Source: Marinomonas vulgaris
GTDB lineage: Bacteria; Pseudomonadota; Gammaproteobacteria; Pseudomonadales; Marinomonadaceae
DNA length: 47,695 nucleotides
Direction of reading: 5' to 3'
Assembly (NCBI RefSeq): GCF_018145875.1
Contig: NZ_JAGSSV010000023.1
Span: 1-47,695 of the forward strand
Both the position numbers and the translations under genes were made by a program. Shown here in pieces: positions 29,408 to 37,849 of this stretch. How positions within the stretch are numbered: position 1 is the first letter of the stretch; every line of letters begins with the position of its first letter. The notes under the pieces were generated by a model that had not been told where the DNA came from, searched no databases, and was given only the letters and a program-made list of their open reading frames with translations.

Positions 29408-30916
29408 ATGTGTGGTATCGTTGGTGTCGTAGGCACGTCTGTGGTAAATCAAGCCATTTTTGATGCGTTAACTCTTCTTCAGCATCGCGGGCAAGACGCG
29501 GCGGGTATGGTGACAAGCCATAATGGTCGTTTGTGCTTACGCAAAGACAATGGTCCGGTGAGTGAAGTATTTCGCACTCGTCATATGAAAAAACTTTACG
29601 GTAACATAGGTATTGGGCATGTACGTTACCCAACGGCTGGTACGTCTAGTTCAGCCGAAGCTCAGCCTTTTTACGTGAATTCTCCCTACGGTATTTCATT
29701 GGCACACAATGGTAACTTGACCAACACGGCAAAGTTAAAGCGCGAGATCTTTGAGTCTGATTTACGCCATATCAATACCACGTCAGATTCTGAAGTTTTG
29801 TTGAATGTGCTGGCCCACGAACTGCATCAAGAAGGGAAATTTATCCCTTCTCCAGAAGATATTTTTAACTCGCTGGAACGTGTATATCAGCGTATTGAAG
29901 GGGGGTTCGCTGTCGTCGCCCTCATTACTGGCTATGGTATTTTGGCATTTCGTGATCCAGACGGTATTCGCCCGCTCATTTATGGCTCAAGACAAACTGA
30001 AGAGGGCGTTGAGTACATGGTGGCGTCTGAGAGTGTTGCCTTGGATGCGGCAGGCTTTACTATTGAACGCGACATTCGCCCAGGTGAAGCCATCTTTTTT
30101 GACTTAAAACACAATGTTCATGTGCGCCAGTGCACACCCAAAAAAGCACCACGTCCGTGCCTTTTTGAATACGTGTATTTTGCTCGACCAGATACCGTTA
30201 TTGACAGTATTTCTGTGTACAAGGCTCGTATCAACATGGGTGATCGTTTGGCAGAGAAAATTCAACGTGAGTGGCAGGACCATGATATTGATGTGGTTAT
30301 CCCAATTCCTGATACAAGTCGTACTGCAGCCTTGCAGATTGCGCAAGCCTTGAACATTCCTTTCCGTGAAGGCTTGGTGAAAAACCGTTACATTGGTCGC
30401 ACCTTTATTATGCCTGGTCAGGAAATTCGTAAGAAATCAGTGCGTCAGAAATTGAACCCTGTGCCATTTGAGTTTAAAGATAAAACTGTATTGTTAGTGG
30501 ACGATTCAATTGTTCGTGGTACTACCAGTAAAGAGATTATTGAAATGGCGAGAGAAGCCGGTGCGAAGAAAGTCTACATCGCCTCTGCTGCGCCCGAAGT
30601 TCGCTACCCTAATGTCTATGGTATTGATATGCCGGCCGCTACTGAGTTGATTGCCCATGGTCGTAATGTTGACCAAATTTGTGAATTGATTGGTGCTGAT
30701 AAGCTTATATTCCAAGATCTTCAAGACCTTATAGATGCTTGCATTGATGAAAAGCATTCTGATGTGCGTGAGTTCGATACGTCTGTTTTCGATGCCACTT
30801 ACATCACAGGCAATATTGATGAAGCTTACCTAGCTGGTATCGAAGGGGCTCGTAACGACCAGAACAAAACATCCATCGAAGATATGCAAAGTAATGACAT
30901 GATGCACCCTATGTAG
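29408..30916 (+). CDS. purF: Amidophosphoribosyltransferase
   Basis: First committed step of purine synthesis: glutamine-derived ammonia plus PRPP to phosphoribosylamine. 502 aa. The N-terminal glutaminase domain begins MCGIVGVVG, with Cys2 as nucleophile after Met removal. The C-terminal phosphoribosyltransferase domain has the PRPP motif [14 protein letters not shown] (about 361-374). No propeptide and no iron-sulfur cysteine pattern, so it is of the E. coli type. Follows cvpA as in E. coli and ends at a strong terminator. Confidence 0.97.
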   Translation: MCGIVGVVGTSVVNQAIFDALTLLQHRGQDAAGMVTSHNGRLCLRKDNGPVSEVFRTRHMKKLYGNIGIGHVRYPTAGTSSSAEAQPFYVNSPYGISLAHNGNLTNTAKLKREIFESDLRHINTTSDSEVLLNVLAHELHQEGKFIPSPEDIFNSLERVYQRIEGGFAVVALITGYGILAFRDPDGIRPLIYGSRQTEEGVEYMVASESVALDAAGFTIERDIRPGEAIFFDLKHNVHVRQCTPKKAPRPCLFEYVYFARPDTVIDSISVYKARINMGDRLAEKIQREWQDHDIDVVIPIPDTSRTAALQIAQALNIPFREGLVKNRYIGRTFIMPGQEIRKKSVRQKLNPVPFEFKDKTVLLVDDSIVRGTTSKEIIEMAREAGAKKVYIASAAPEVRYPNVYGIDMPAATELIAHGRNVDQICELIGADKLIFQDLQDLIDACIDEKHSDVREFDTSVFDATYITGNIDEAYLAGIEGARNDQNKTSIEDMQSNDMMHPM

Positions 30917-30944
30917 GGTTGGTGAATGTTATAAAAGTGTAACA

Positions 30945-30976
30945 GTAAGCCAGGTTGATCCTGGCTTACGTGTTTT
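30945..30976 (+). terminator. Intrinsic terminator after purF
   Basis: A perfect 10-bp inverted repeat, GTAAGCCAGG (30945-30954) and CCTGGCTTAC (30960-30969), with a TTGAT loop followed by GTGTTTT. It probably closes the truA-to-purF transcript ahead of metZ. Confidence 0.85.
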
Positions 30977-31012
30977 AAAACCCTCATAAAAGACTCGGTT
31001 TGGAGTGAAAGA

Positions 31013-32188
31013 ATGTCAGACTATAAAGATGCCACCAATGCGATCCGTGCAGGTATTCGTCAAACACAAGAGCAAGAAAACAGCGAAGCCATTTTTATGA
31101 CATCGAGTTTTGCCTACGCCAGTGCAGAAGAGGCGGCTGGTAAGTTCTCTGGTGACGAAGAGGGTAATGTGTATTCGCGTTTTACAAACCCAACGGTAGA
31201 ATTATTTGAAAAGCGTTTGGCGACCTTAGAAAAAGCGGAGGCGGCCATTGCGACCAGTTCTGGTATGGCGGCATTAATGACTCTCGCCTACAGCTTATTA
31301 AGTGCTGGCGATAGAGTGGTGTGTTCACGCAATATTTTTGGTTCTACAGTAAAGTTTTTTAATGCCTATACCGTGAAGTTTGGTGTAGAAGTGGTTTTCG
31401 TTGATGCGACTGATTATGTAGCTTGGGAAGAAGCAATCAACGGTAAAACACGACTTTGTTACTTTGAAACGCCTTCTAACCCTTTGTATGAAGTAGTCGA
31501 TGTGGCTCGTGTTGCTGAGTTGGCTCATGCTAAAGGGGCACTTTTATGTGTAGATACTGTGTTGGCAACACCAGCCTTACAAAATCCTATCACCCAGGGT
31601 GCTGATATTGTTATGCAGTCGGCGACAAAATTCATCGACGGACAAGGCCGCTGTTTAGGCGGCGCTCTCATTTCTCGCCAAGAAATTGTTGATGTATTTA
31701 CTGCTTTTATGCGTAGTGCCGGCCCCTGTATGAGCCCCTTCAATGCTTGGGTGTTATTGAATGGATTAGAAACACTGTCTCTTAGGATGACAGCTCATTC
31801 TTCTAATGCTATGAAGTTGGCAACATTTTTAGAAGGTCATTCTAAAGTACAAAAAGTCAATTATGGCGGTTTACCAAGTCATAAGTATCACGAGCTTGCC
31901 AAGCAGCAACAAAAAGACTTTGGTGGTTTGCTCTCTTTTGAAGTTGAAGGTGGACGAGAAGCGGCTTGGAAAGTGATCAATGCAGCTAAGCTAATGTCTA
32001 TAACTGGAAACTTGGGAGACACTAAGACCTTAGTAACCCACCCAGCAACAACAACTCACGGTCGCTTATCGGACGAAGAAAAAGCCAAAGCCGGAATTAC
32101 AGAAGGCTTGATTCGTGTTTCCGTCGGGCTTGAAGACATTGAAGACATTATTGCTGATGTGGAAGGAGCGTTGGCTCAGCTTAATTAA
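31013..32188 (+). CDS. metZ: O-succinylhomoserine sulfhydrylase
   Basis: PLP enzyme of the Cys/Met metabolism family that makes homocysteine directly from O-succinylhomoserine and sulfide. 391 aa. The PLP lysine is Lys206 in SATKFIDGQGR, where the FIDGQGR form is typical of MetZ rather than MetB or MetC. Other marks are YSRFTNPTV near residue 58, TSSGMAA around the cofactor, and SVGLEDIEDI at the end. It lies downstream of purF as in pseudomonads but behind a terminator, so it likely has its own promoter; TTGGAG precedes the ATG. It uses sulfide, which fits the nearby sulfur genes. Confidence 0.94.
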   Translation: MSDYKDATNAIRAGIRQTQEQENSEAIFMTSSFAYASAEEAAGKFSGDEEGNVYSRFTNPTVELFEKRLATLEKAEAAIATSSGMAALMTLAYSLLSAGDRVVCSRNIFGSTVKFFNAYTVKFGVEVVFVDATDYVAWEEAINGKTRLCYFETPSNPLYEVVDVARVAELAHAKGALLCVDTVLATPALQNPITQGADIVMQSATKFIDGQGRCLGGALISRQEIVDVFTAFMRSAGPCMSPFNAWVLLNGLETLSLRMTAHSSNAMKLATFLEGHSKVQKVNYGGLPSHKYHELAKQQQKDFGGLLSFEVEGGREAAWKVINAAKLMSITGNLGDTKTLVTHPATTTHGRLSDEEKAKAGITEGLIRVSVGLEDIEDIIADVEGALAQLN

Positions 32189-32211
32189 ACGGATTTTGCG
32201 TAGTGTAAACA

Positions 32212-32246
32212 AGACGGACTTGAGTTTACTCAGTCCGTTTTTTTTT
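32212..32246 (+). terminator. Intrinsic terminator after metZ
   Basis: ACGGACT-TGAG pairs with CTCA-GTCCGT with one bulged T, followed by nine T residues (32238-32246). Confidence 0.88.
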
Positions 32247-32415
32247 ATCCATAAAATCAATTAATCATCGTAAAATTGACTTAAGTAGTATCTGTATTAG
32301 TTTTTTATGATATATCATTTTATAATGATATATAGGAATCGAACTGTTTTTGATTTGGTTTGGTGTTTTAGTAGAACAATTAAAGATACATAAAACTGAT
32401 TATAAGGTGAGAGTT

Positions 32416-32970
32416 ATGGATAAATTTCTCAAAAATGCACTACTTTTCAGTGCTTTAGCACTACCCGTTTGGCAAGTTCAAGCAGACACTGTTGGAATAA
32501 GTGCTCAGGATACCTACGCTTTGCTCCAACAAAGTGATGATGTGTTGTTTATTGATGTTCGGGATCCAGTTGAAATCATGTTTATAGGTTTTACTGATGC
32601 AGTGGATATTAACATTCCATATTTAATCGTAGACCGAAATGACTGGGATGAAGAAAAGCAACGTTTCCGCCTGCATCGTAACCCCAATTTCGTTGAAGAA
32701 GTGAAAGCGGCTTTAGCACAAAAAGGCCTTAGTGAGGATGCGACCATAATTACTATGTGTCGTTCTGGCAGTGAGCGTGGTTTGCCAAGTGCTGAATTTC
32801 TACAAAACAATGGTTTTGAAAATGCTCGTTATGTTATCCATGGGTTTCAAGGAAGCAGCGTAAAAGAGGGAGAACAACGCGGTTTACGTGTAAAAAATGG
32901 TTGGCAAAATGAAGGCCTATCATGGGGTTCTAAGCCTAATACCGATAAAATTTATCGTACAGATAAGTAA
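32416..32970 (+). CDS. Periplasmic rhodanese-like sulfurtransferase
   Basis: 184 aa. The ATG at 32416 follows AAGGTGAG and opens a signal peptide (MDKFLKNALLFSALALPVW, cut near VQA-D at residue 23), so the protein acts in the periplasm; an upstream in-frame ATG at 32350 would spoil it. The single rhodanese domain has FIDVRDPVE and the active loop Cys115 in MCRSGSER, the persulfide-carrying cysteine. The gene lies 95 bp upstream of the Tat-exported sulfide:quinone-oxidoreductase-like gene, suggesting a shared role in periplasmic sulfide or polysulfide handling. The partner is not proven. Confidence 0.9.
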   Translation: MDKFLKNALLFSALALPVWQVQADTVGISAQDTYALLQQSDDVLFIDVRDPVEIMFIGFTDAVDINIPYLIVDRNDWDEEKQRFRLHRNPNFVEEVKAALAQKGLSEDATIITMCRSGSERGLPSAEFLQNNGFENARYVIHGFQGSSVKEGEQRGLRVKNGWQNEGLSWGSKPNTDKIYRTDK

Positions 32971-33065
32971 TGATCGTCGGTGTTTTTCGCGAAAACACAC
33001 CGAAATACTATTTTAATAACAACACTTTTTTTCTGTGTAACACTGCAGAATAAGGCAGATTAATT

Positions 33066-34379
33066 ATGGCCATCAGCCGACGTAACCTTCTCATTTCTGG
33101 TGCTACTTTAGGCGCAGTCTCAGCCACTGGTATTATAAGTTGGGAGCTTAATAAGCAAGACACTAATGCCAAGATCGTCATCGCGGGTGGTGGTGCGGCA
33201 GGTATTGCTATCGCGAACAAGCTGCAAATGTACCTTAATGGTGCGCAGATTACAGTTGTTGATCCTCGTCCATACCATTGGTACCAGCCTGGACAAACTC
33301 TGCTTTTGGCTGGTGTGTACGATTCACGTGAAGACGTGATTAGCACTAATAAAGAATATATGGACGCAAACGTACGTTGGGTCGAGGATTCTGTCACAGA
33401 ATTTGATCCTGATAATAATCAAATACTAACGGGCAAGAGCGGTACTTTGGCATACGATTATCTTATTGTGTCGACAGGGTTAGAGTTGCGTTACGATCTG
33501 ATTGAAGGTTTTGACCCAGAGCAAATAGGAAAAGATGGCCTTACTTGTATTTACCATAGCCCTGAAGCAGGTATTGCAAGCCATCGACAAGCATTGGAAT
33601 TTGCTCAATCAAAAGGTGGTAATGCCATCTTTACTCGTCCACATGGTTCGCTTAAATGCGCTGGTGCTCCTTTGAAAGCGACCAACTTGGTTGAGTATTT
33701 TGTTAGGGAGTCGGGGCAGCGAGAGCGTTTTAATTTCGACTACATGACCGCTGAGAATTTTTTGTTTAGTGTGAAAGTGTTTGATGAGCGCCTGCAAGAG
33801 ATTTGGCAAGAGAGGCAGATTGCCTATCATTACGAACACGATTTAAAATCCATTGATACGCAAACTAAACAAGCAGTATTCACAACCGTATCGGGTGAAG
33901 AGTATCAAAAAGAGTGGGACTTTATTCATGTAACGCCACCTATGTCGGCGATTCCAGCTGTTCGTAACTCTGTTCTTGCGGATAGTAATGACTTTAAAGG
34001 ATATTTAGAAGTTGATAAATACACCCTTCAACATAAGCGTTATCCCAATGTATTTGGATTAGGCGATACAGCAGGGACACCGATTGGCAAAACCGCAGCG
34101 TCTGTAAAAGCTCAACTTCCGGTTGTAGCAACCAATCTAACCGCTATGATTCGCGGTGTAGAGCCGCCTGCTAAGTGGGATTGTTATACTTCTTGCCCAA
34201 TGATTTTAGATGTGGGTCACGCGATGCTTTGGGAGTTTGATTACACACTTCAGCCAGTGACAGCATTGCCTTTTGAGGTAGTGGATCCATTGAAGAAAAG
34301 TAAGCTGTCTTGGGTGATGGAAAAATCATTATTAAGACCAATCTACGATGTGATGCTAGAGGGTTATACACCGGTCTAA
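33066..34379 (+). CDS. Tat-exported FAD flavoprotein, sulfide:quinone oxidoreductase-like
   Basis: 437 aa. The N-terminus MAISRRNLLISGATLGAV has a twin-arginine motif and hydrophobic stretch, predicting folded export to the periplasm. The FAD site is IVIAGGGAAGIAIA (about 38-51), the second dinucleotide-fold element is YDYLIVSTG, and the C-terminal FAD block is VFGLGDTAGTP. SQR-type redox cysteines are present: Cys198 in LKCAGAPLK and Cys377 in CYTSCPM, with Cys373 nearby. Sulfide oxidation to sulfane sulfur with electrons to quinone is the likely reaction; flavocytochrome c or other pyridine nucleotide-disulfide relatives are alternatives. Confidence 0.88.
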   Translation: MAISRRNLLISGATLGAVSATGIISWELNKQDTNAKIVIAGGGAAGIAIANKLQMYLNGAQITVVDPRPYHWYQPGQTLLLAGVYDSREDVISTNKEYMDANVRWVEDSVTEFDPDNNQILTGKSGTLAYDYLIVSTGLELRYDLIEGFDPEQIGKDGLTCIYHSPEAGIASHRQALEFAQSKGGNAIFTRPHGSLKCAGAPLKATNLVEYFVRESGQRERFNFDYMTAENFLFSVKVFDERLQEIWQERQIAYHYEHDLKSIDTQTKQAVFTTVSGEEYQKEWDFIHVTPPMSAIPAVRNSVLADSNDFKGYLEVDKYTLQHKRYPNVFGLGDTAGTPIGKTAASVKAQLPVVATNLTAMIRGVEPPAKWDCYTSCPMILDVGHAMLWEFDYTLQPVTALPFEVVDPLKKSKLSWVMEKSLLRPIYDVMLEGYTPV

Positions 34380-34398
34380 CGCTTGTGTTGCTTTATGG

Positions 34399-35271
34399 AT
34401 GCCTATGAATTTCCTTTTTGTGCTTGCAGTAATCTTATTAGCTTGCGTTGTGATATTTATGCTGGCGATCCATGTTGGTTTTCGAGCGCCTCGGATAAGC
34501 AATACTGAGACGCCTGAAACAAAGCTAGGTGTTGCCTATAGCACTGTTTTTGTCCCGACTAAAAACGCTAAAAAGCTGTCGACATGGTTTCTTCCAGTTC
34601 ATGAATCAGAAGTCACAGTAGTGATTTTGCATGGTTGGGGCAGTAATGCAGGTATGATGCTTCCTCTTGCGTCCCCCTTCCATGCTGCAGGTATGAATGT
34701 TTTGCTGTTTGATGCTCGTAGTCATGGGGGTAGTGAATCGGACACTTTTTCTTCCTTACCACGTTTTGCAGAGGACACACAAAGTGTCGTAGATTGGTTG
34801 AAAAAAACACACCCCATGGCATCACAAAAAATCGTACTTTTAGGGCATTCTGTTGGCGGTGCTGCGGTGTTGTTAGCCTCTTCAAGAACGAATGACGTCG
34901 CTGCCGTTATTAGTATCTCAGCTTTTGCGCACCCAACATGGATGATGCAACGTTACTTAAAAAGCGTTCATCTCCCTTCGATCATGCGACCATCCATTTT
35001 GCGTTATGTGGAGTGGGTTATTGGTAGTCGTTTTAACGACATCGCACCGATCAACACAATTCGTAGTGTGAAATGCCCAGTATTGCTGGTTCATGGCAAT
35101 GTGGATAGAGTCGTTCCCATAGAAGACTCACGAGCTATCATTGCTGATGGCCATTTATCTCATGTAAGCTTAATTGAGGTAGATGGAGCTGGTCATGATT
35201 CTGTTGATAACATTGAATCGCACAGTCAAAAACTCATTGATTTTCTCATCAAGGAAAAGATTGTTAATTAA
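34399..35271 (+). CDS. Membrane-anchored alpha/beta hydrolase
   Basis: 290 aa with an N-terminal transmembrane helix (about 4-27) and an alpha/beta-hydrolase domain. Elements are the oxyanion loop VILHGWGSN, the nucleophile Ser151 in LLGHSVGGAA, the acid in VHGNVDRVVP (Asp near 237) and His in DGAGHDS (near 260). The substrate cannot be read from the sequence; this class includes esterases and peptidases. The start could also be the ATG two codons later (34405). It lies 19 bp after the SQR-like gene on the same strand, so it may share that transcript, though no functional link is obvious. Confidence 0.85.
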   Translation: MPMNFLFVLAVILLACVVIFMLAIHVGFRAPRISNTETPETKLGVAYSTVFVPTKNAKKLSTWFLPVHESEVTVVILHGWGSNAGMMLPLASPFHAAGMNVLLFDARSHGGSESDTFSSLPRFAEDTQSVVDWLKKTHPMASQKIVLLGHSVGGAAVLLASSRTNDVAAVISISAFAHPTWMMQRYLKSVHLPSIMRPSILRYVEWVIGSRFNDIAPINTIRSVKCPVLLVHGNVDRVVPIEDSRAIIADGHLSHVSLIEVDGAGHDSVDNIESHSQKLIDFLIKEKIVN

Positions 35272-35414
35272 TGTATTCATTATGTAGAAAATATGCATGG
35301 ATGCATCCTATTTTTGAACTATTCTATTATACTGAATTTAAAATCATCATATTAGCGTTTGATTTCTAGCGAAAGCACATCACCTGTTACCTATGATTAT
35401 AATTATAAATCCTA

Positions 35415-35500
35415 ATACAAAGGGTGGTCGCTCTATGACAACACAAGACACTTCAATATACAAAGGGTGGTCGCTCTATGACAACACAAGACACTTCAAT
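35415..35500 (+). repeat. Perfect 43-bp tandem duplication covering a translation start
   Basis: Positions 35415-35457 are repeated exactly at 35458-35500. Each unit contains AAAGGGTGGT, a start ATG and the first codons MTTQDTSI. The second copy begins the true chemoreceptor reading frame (ATG at 35478). Because 43 is not a multiple of three, the first copy's ATG (35435) reads another frame. Confidence 0.97.
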
Positions 35501-35503
35501 TAA
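35435..35503 (+). other. Potential 22-codon upstream ORF created by the tandem duplication
   Basis: The ATG in the first repeat copy has the same ribosome-binding context as the real start. It reads 22 codons (beginning [12 protein letters not shown]) to a TAA at 35501-35503, overlapping the first 26 bases of the chemoreceptor gene in a different frame. If translated it would compete with or couple to chemoreceptor initiation. It is probably a by-product of the duplication rather than a selected gene. Confidence 0.45.
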
Positions 35504-36974
35504 ACAAAAAGACCTTCTGCTATACCGCTTCCTACTTGCCCAAATTCCTATACTACTCATAAGCGGGTTAGTGGGAGAAGGGCTATTTACTTTTACCCTA
35601 TACGCTTCTATTGCTCTTTTTGTAACAACGCAAACTACATATTCTCTGTTTAAAGGATCTATGGCTTTTTCCGTGATCGCAGGTATTTTGATCATGGTAG
35701 TCTCATCTTTGCTAATTCAGAGCCAGCTTGGTCTGACAGAAATGCATTTTCATATCTTTGCTAGCATGGTGATTTTGCTTATCTATCAGAAATGGCAGCC
35801 TATTATTGCGGCGCTGCTGACAACGGCAATATATCATGTTGCTTTTATGTATATACAAATGGCGGGCGTTCACATTGGCAATATGCCGATCACTGTATTT
35901 GCAGGTCATCATCATATGTCAATTATGTTTATTCATTGTGGTTTTGCTATCGGTGAGGCGTGTGTTCTTATCTACATGGCTCATATTATGACAAAGCAAA
36001 CTTTGGCGAATAACAAGGTGGCTGCTGTTATACAGCAAGTATCCGTAACTAAAAACCTTGCTTTAAGGGTTGATAATCCTACCTCTCAAGCGGAAGAGGC
36101 GTTGAATACTTTGTTGTCTGATCTGTCTTCTTTATTTGAAGACTTTAAAAAAATTGCCATTGCTTTAACATCGGCCAGTCAGGATGTGGTTGCCATCGGT
36201 ACTAAGGCAAATCAAAACGCACATGATAATAATGTGCGATTCCAGCAGGTTGAACAAAGTTCAGTCCATGTTTCCAGTTCGATGGAGCAGGTTTCAACTA
36301 ACAGTTCACATTCTGCCACCATGGTCACAGAGTTGAAAAAAGCCACAATTTCAGACAGTGAACGTGCTAAGCATGTAATGACAGATATGACACTACTGTC
36401 AGAGAATATGGACGGGGTATCTAAATCGCTGGCGACTCTTATGACTGATGTGGACTCCATCAGTCAATTATTACAATCTATTAGAAGTATTTCGGATCAA
36501 ACAAATCTGCTAGCATTAAATGCGGCCATTGAAGCTGCAAGAGCGGGTGAGACAGGGCGAGGTTTTGCAGTTGTCGCTGATGAAGTAAGAACATTAGCAC
36601 AGCGTTCAAGTGATACAACTGATGAAATTGAAAGCGTGTTATCGAATTTAAATACGAGTGTGGCAAACACGTCGAAGTCAATTATCTCTGGAAAAGAGCG
36701 AACTCAAGTCGGCGTGCAACATGCACTGGATATCTCTCAAGGGTTATTGAAAAGTGCAGAGGATGTTGCGGTTATCCACACCTCAAGTATTTCTGTGGTA
36801 AAAGATACAGAGCACCAAGTCTCTGAGTTGCGCAGTATTAATCACCAAGTAAGCGACGCCGCGAAAGCGATAGAAGATTTAGTCATCATGATGGATGGCT
36901 TGAATAAAGCGGCCTTGGAAATAGATAAGGTAACTGTTGAATATCAAACTAAATCAGCGATTTTCACTGTTTGA
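35478..36974 (+). CDS. Methyl-accepting chemotaxis protein with six-helix membrane sensor
   Basis: 498 aa. Residues about 15-175 form six hydrophobic helices with almost no periplasmic domain. Histidines near the membrane face (EMHFHIF, IYHVAF, GHHHMS) suggest a metal, heme or redox ligand site. This membrane domain recurs in chemoreceptors and cyclases, without a firm ligand to my knowledge. The cytoplasmic part (about 185-498) ends in a standard signalling hairpin with [20 protein letters not shown] near residue 336 and [19 protein letters not shown]. The start at 35478 is fixed by homology of frame, though the preceding 43 bp are a perfect copy of the start region. Confidence 0.9.
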   Translation: MTTQDTSIKQKDLLLYRFLLAQIPILLISGLVGEGLFTFTLYASIALFVTTQTTYSLFKGSMAFSVIAGILIMVVSSLLIQSQLGLTEMHFHIFASMVILLIYQKWQPIIAALLTTAIYHVAFMYIQMAGVHIGNMPITVFAGHHHMSIMFIHCGFAIGEACVLIYMAHIMTKQTLANNKVAAVIQQVSVTKNLALRVDNPTSQAEEALNTLLSDLSSLFEDFKKIAIALTSASQDVVAIGTKANQNAHDNNVRFQQVEQSSVHVSSSMEQVSTNSSHSATMVTELKKATISDSERAKHVMTDMTLLSENMDGVSKSLATLMTDVDSISQLLQSIRSISDQTNLLALNAAIEAARAGETGRGFAVVADEVRTLAQRSSDTTDEIESVLSNLNTSVANTSKSIISGKERTQVGVQHALDISQGLLKSAEDVAVIHTSSISVVKDTEHQVSELRSINHQVSDAAKAIEDLVIMMDGLNKAALEIDKVTVEYQTKSAIFTV

Positions 36975-37056
36975 GTGACTTTGTAACTATTAAATGCGTG
37001 ATTTTTAAACAGCTCACACTTAATTGATTTTTTGGCTTAAATACATAATTAAGTTG

Positions 37057-37084
37057 TTGATAAATAATAATAAATGCTTATAAT
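37057..37084 (+). promoter_or_regulatory. Sigma70-type promoter for the tRNA pair
   Basis: TTGATA (37057-37062) and TATAAT (37079-37084) are separated by 16 bp. Transcription would begin near 37091, about 47 nt before tRNA-Asp, and run through both tRNAs. Confidence 0.65.
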
Positions 37085-37137
37085 TCTTTTTCAGTTGAGC
37101 AGCACTGCAAAAGCTATTCAATGATTAAAAGTTATAC

Positions 37138-37214
37138 GGAGTGGTAGTTCAGTTGGTTAGAATACCTGCCTGTCACGCAGGGGGTCGCGGGTTCGAGTCC
37201 CGTCCATTCCGCCA
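37138..37214 (+). tRNA. tRNA-Asp (GTC)
   Basis: 77-nt cloverleaf with acceptor GGAGTGG/CCATTCC, D-loop AGTTGGTTAGA, anticodon GTC at 37172-37174 inside a CCTGC/GCAGG stem, T-arm GGGTTCGAGTCCC and an encoded CCA end. Confidence 0.98.
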
Positions 37215-37239
37215 TCATTTAAGATGGAATAAAAAAGTT

Positions 37240-37315
37240 GGGTGTGTAGCTCAGTTGGGAGAGCGTCGCCCTTACAAGGCGAATGTCGGGGGTTCGAACC
37301 CCTCCACACCCACCA
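37240..37315 (+). tRNA. tRNA-Val (TAC)
   Basis: 76-nt cloverleaf with acceptor GGGTGTG/CACACCC, anticodon TAC at 37273-37275 in a TCGCC/GGCGA stem, T-arm GGGGTTCGAACCCC and an encoded CCA. It follows tRNA-Asp by 25 bp, so they are co-transcribed. It is the last clearly core feature before the divergent-composition region. Confidence 0.98.
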
Positions 37316-37461
37316 ACTTTTTGATCCTTACCCTTAAGCTGTAATTCAAGCTAACTTATTGAAATAATAAGATTTTTCAAAATCAATTAACTCTACTTTT
37401 CATTATAAATACTCCTATCTAGTAAATCAAAAAATCACTTCAGATTTCCATGTGGCGAATC

Positions 37462-37480
37462 TGTGACCATATTGTGACCA
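37462..37480 (+). promoter_or_regulatory. Operator-like direct repeat pair (TGTGACCA x2, 11 bp apart)
   Basis: Two exact TGTGACCA octamers start at 37462 and 37473, one helical turn apart, so a dimeric protein could bind both on one DNA face. Regulator identity is inferred from position only. Confidence 0.5.
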
Positions 37481-37591
37481 AATTGAATATTTTGAGTTTT
37501 CTAATTGCCAAACAAAATCGCTGATTTGTTCGCTTTTTGAGCTTATTTTGACCTTCGCTTGTTTTGGTCTAGAAAAAAATCATGATATATG

Positions 37592-37612
37592 TGGTCACAA
37601 TTATTCTATAAT
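37592..37612. promoter_or_regulatory. Inverted TGGTCACA site next to a -10-like TATAAT
   Basis: TGGTCACA at 37592-37599 (within the near-palindrome TGTGGTCACA) stands seven bases upstream of TATAAT (37607-37612), where a bound repressor would block polymerase. The -35 element is not clear. Confidence 0.4.
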
Positions 37613-37739
37613 CATATTGGACACTAAACGACTTTAATGTATCTAAAGTGTTTTTTTCTTTACCAACGTAACTTACTGAATAATATTGAAATTACTCGTT
37701 AGGGGTGATTGGTCAGATCTGTTGTAGTCAAAAACTTTA

Positions 37740-37747
37740 TGTGACCA
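37740..37747 (+). promoter_or_regulatory. Fourth TGTGACCA copy, 103 bp before the regulator start
   Basis: An exact octamer match in the 5' leader region of the WYL gene, in the same orientation as the first pair. Confidence 0.4.
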
Positions 37748-37849
37748 AAATGCCTAGAACAAGTCATTTTTTTGTTGATGTTTTTTGAGTGAGTTTATTT
37801 TTACTGAGCGCTTGCGTATGGTTTTTGCTCTTAATCAGAGGGATAGATA

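Larger units (their letters stand above)
37316..37849. other. 534-bp AT-rich intergenic region upstream of the WYL regulator
   Basis: No convincing gene on either strand. The notable content is four exact copies of TGTGACCA: direct at 37462-37469, 37473-37480 and 37740-37747, and inverted (TGGTCACA) at 37592-37599. A TATAAT at 37607-37612 lies seven bases after the inverted copy. Partial matches such as TTGACC and TTGGTCA also occur. It probably holds the promoter(s) and operator sites of the downstream regulator and, if the element integrated at the tRNA, a junction. Confidence 0.6.

Noticed and set aside
32977..33002. Terminator after the rhodanese gene
   Set aside because: CGGTGT and ACACCG can pair around TTTTCGCGAAAA, but the stem has a bulge and only a weak T-run follows. 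It may be a partial terminator or nothing.
37141..37344. 67-aa open frame over the two tRNAs
   Set aside because: It is translated tRNA sequence (GFESRPF- and GGSNPSTP-type artefacts are typical of tRNA-derived false genes).
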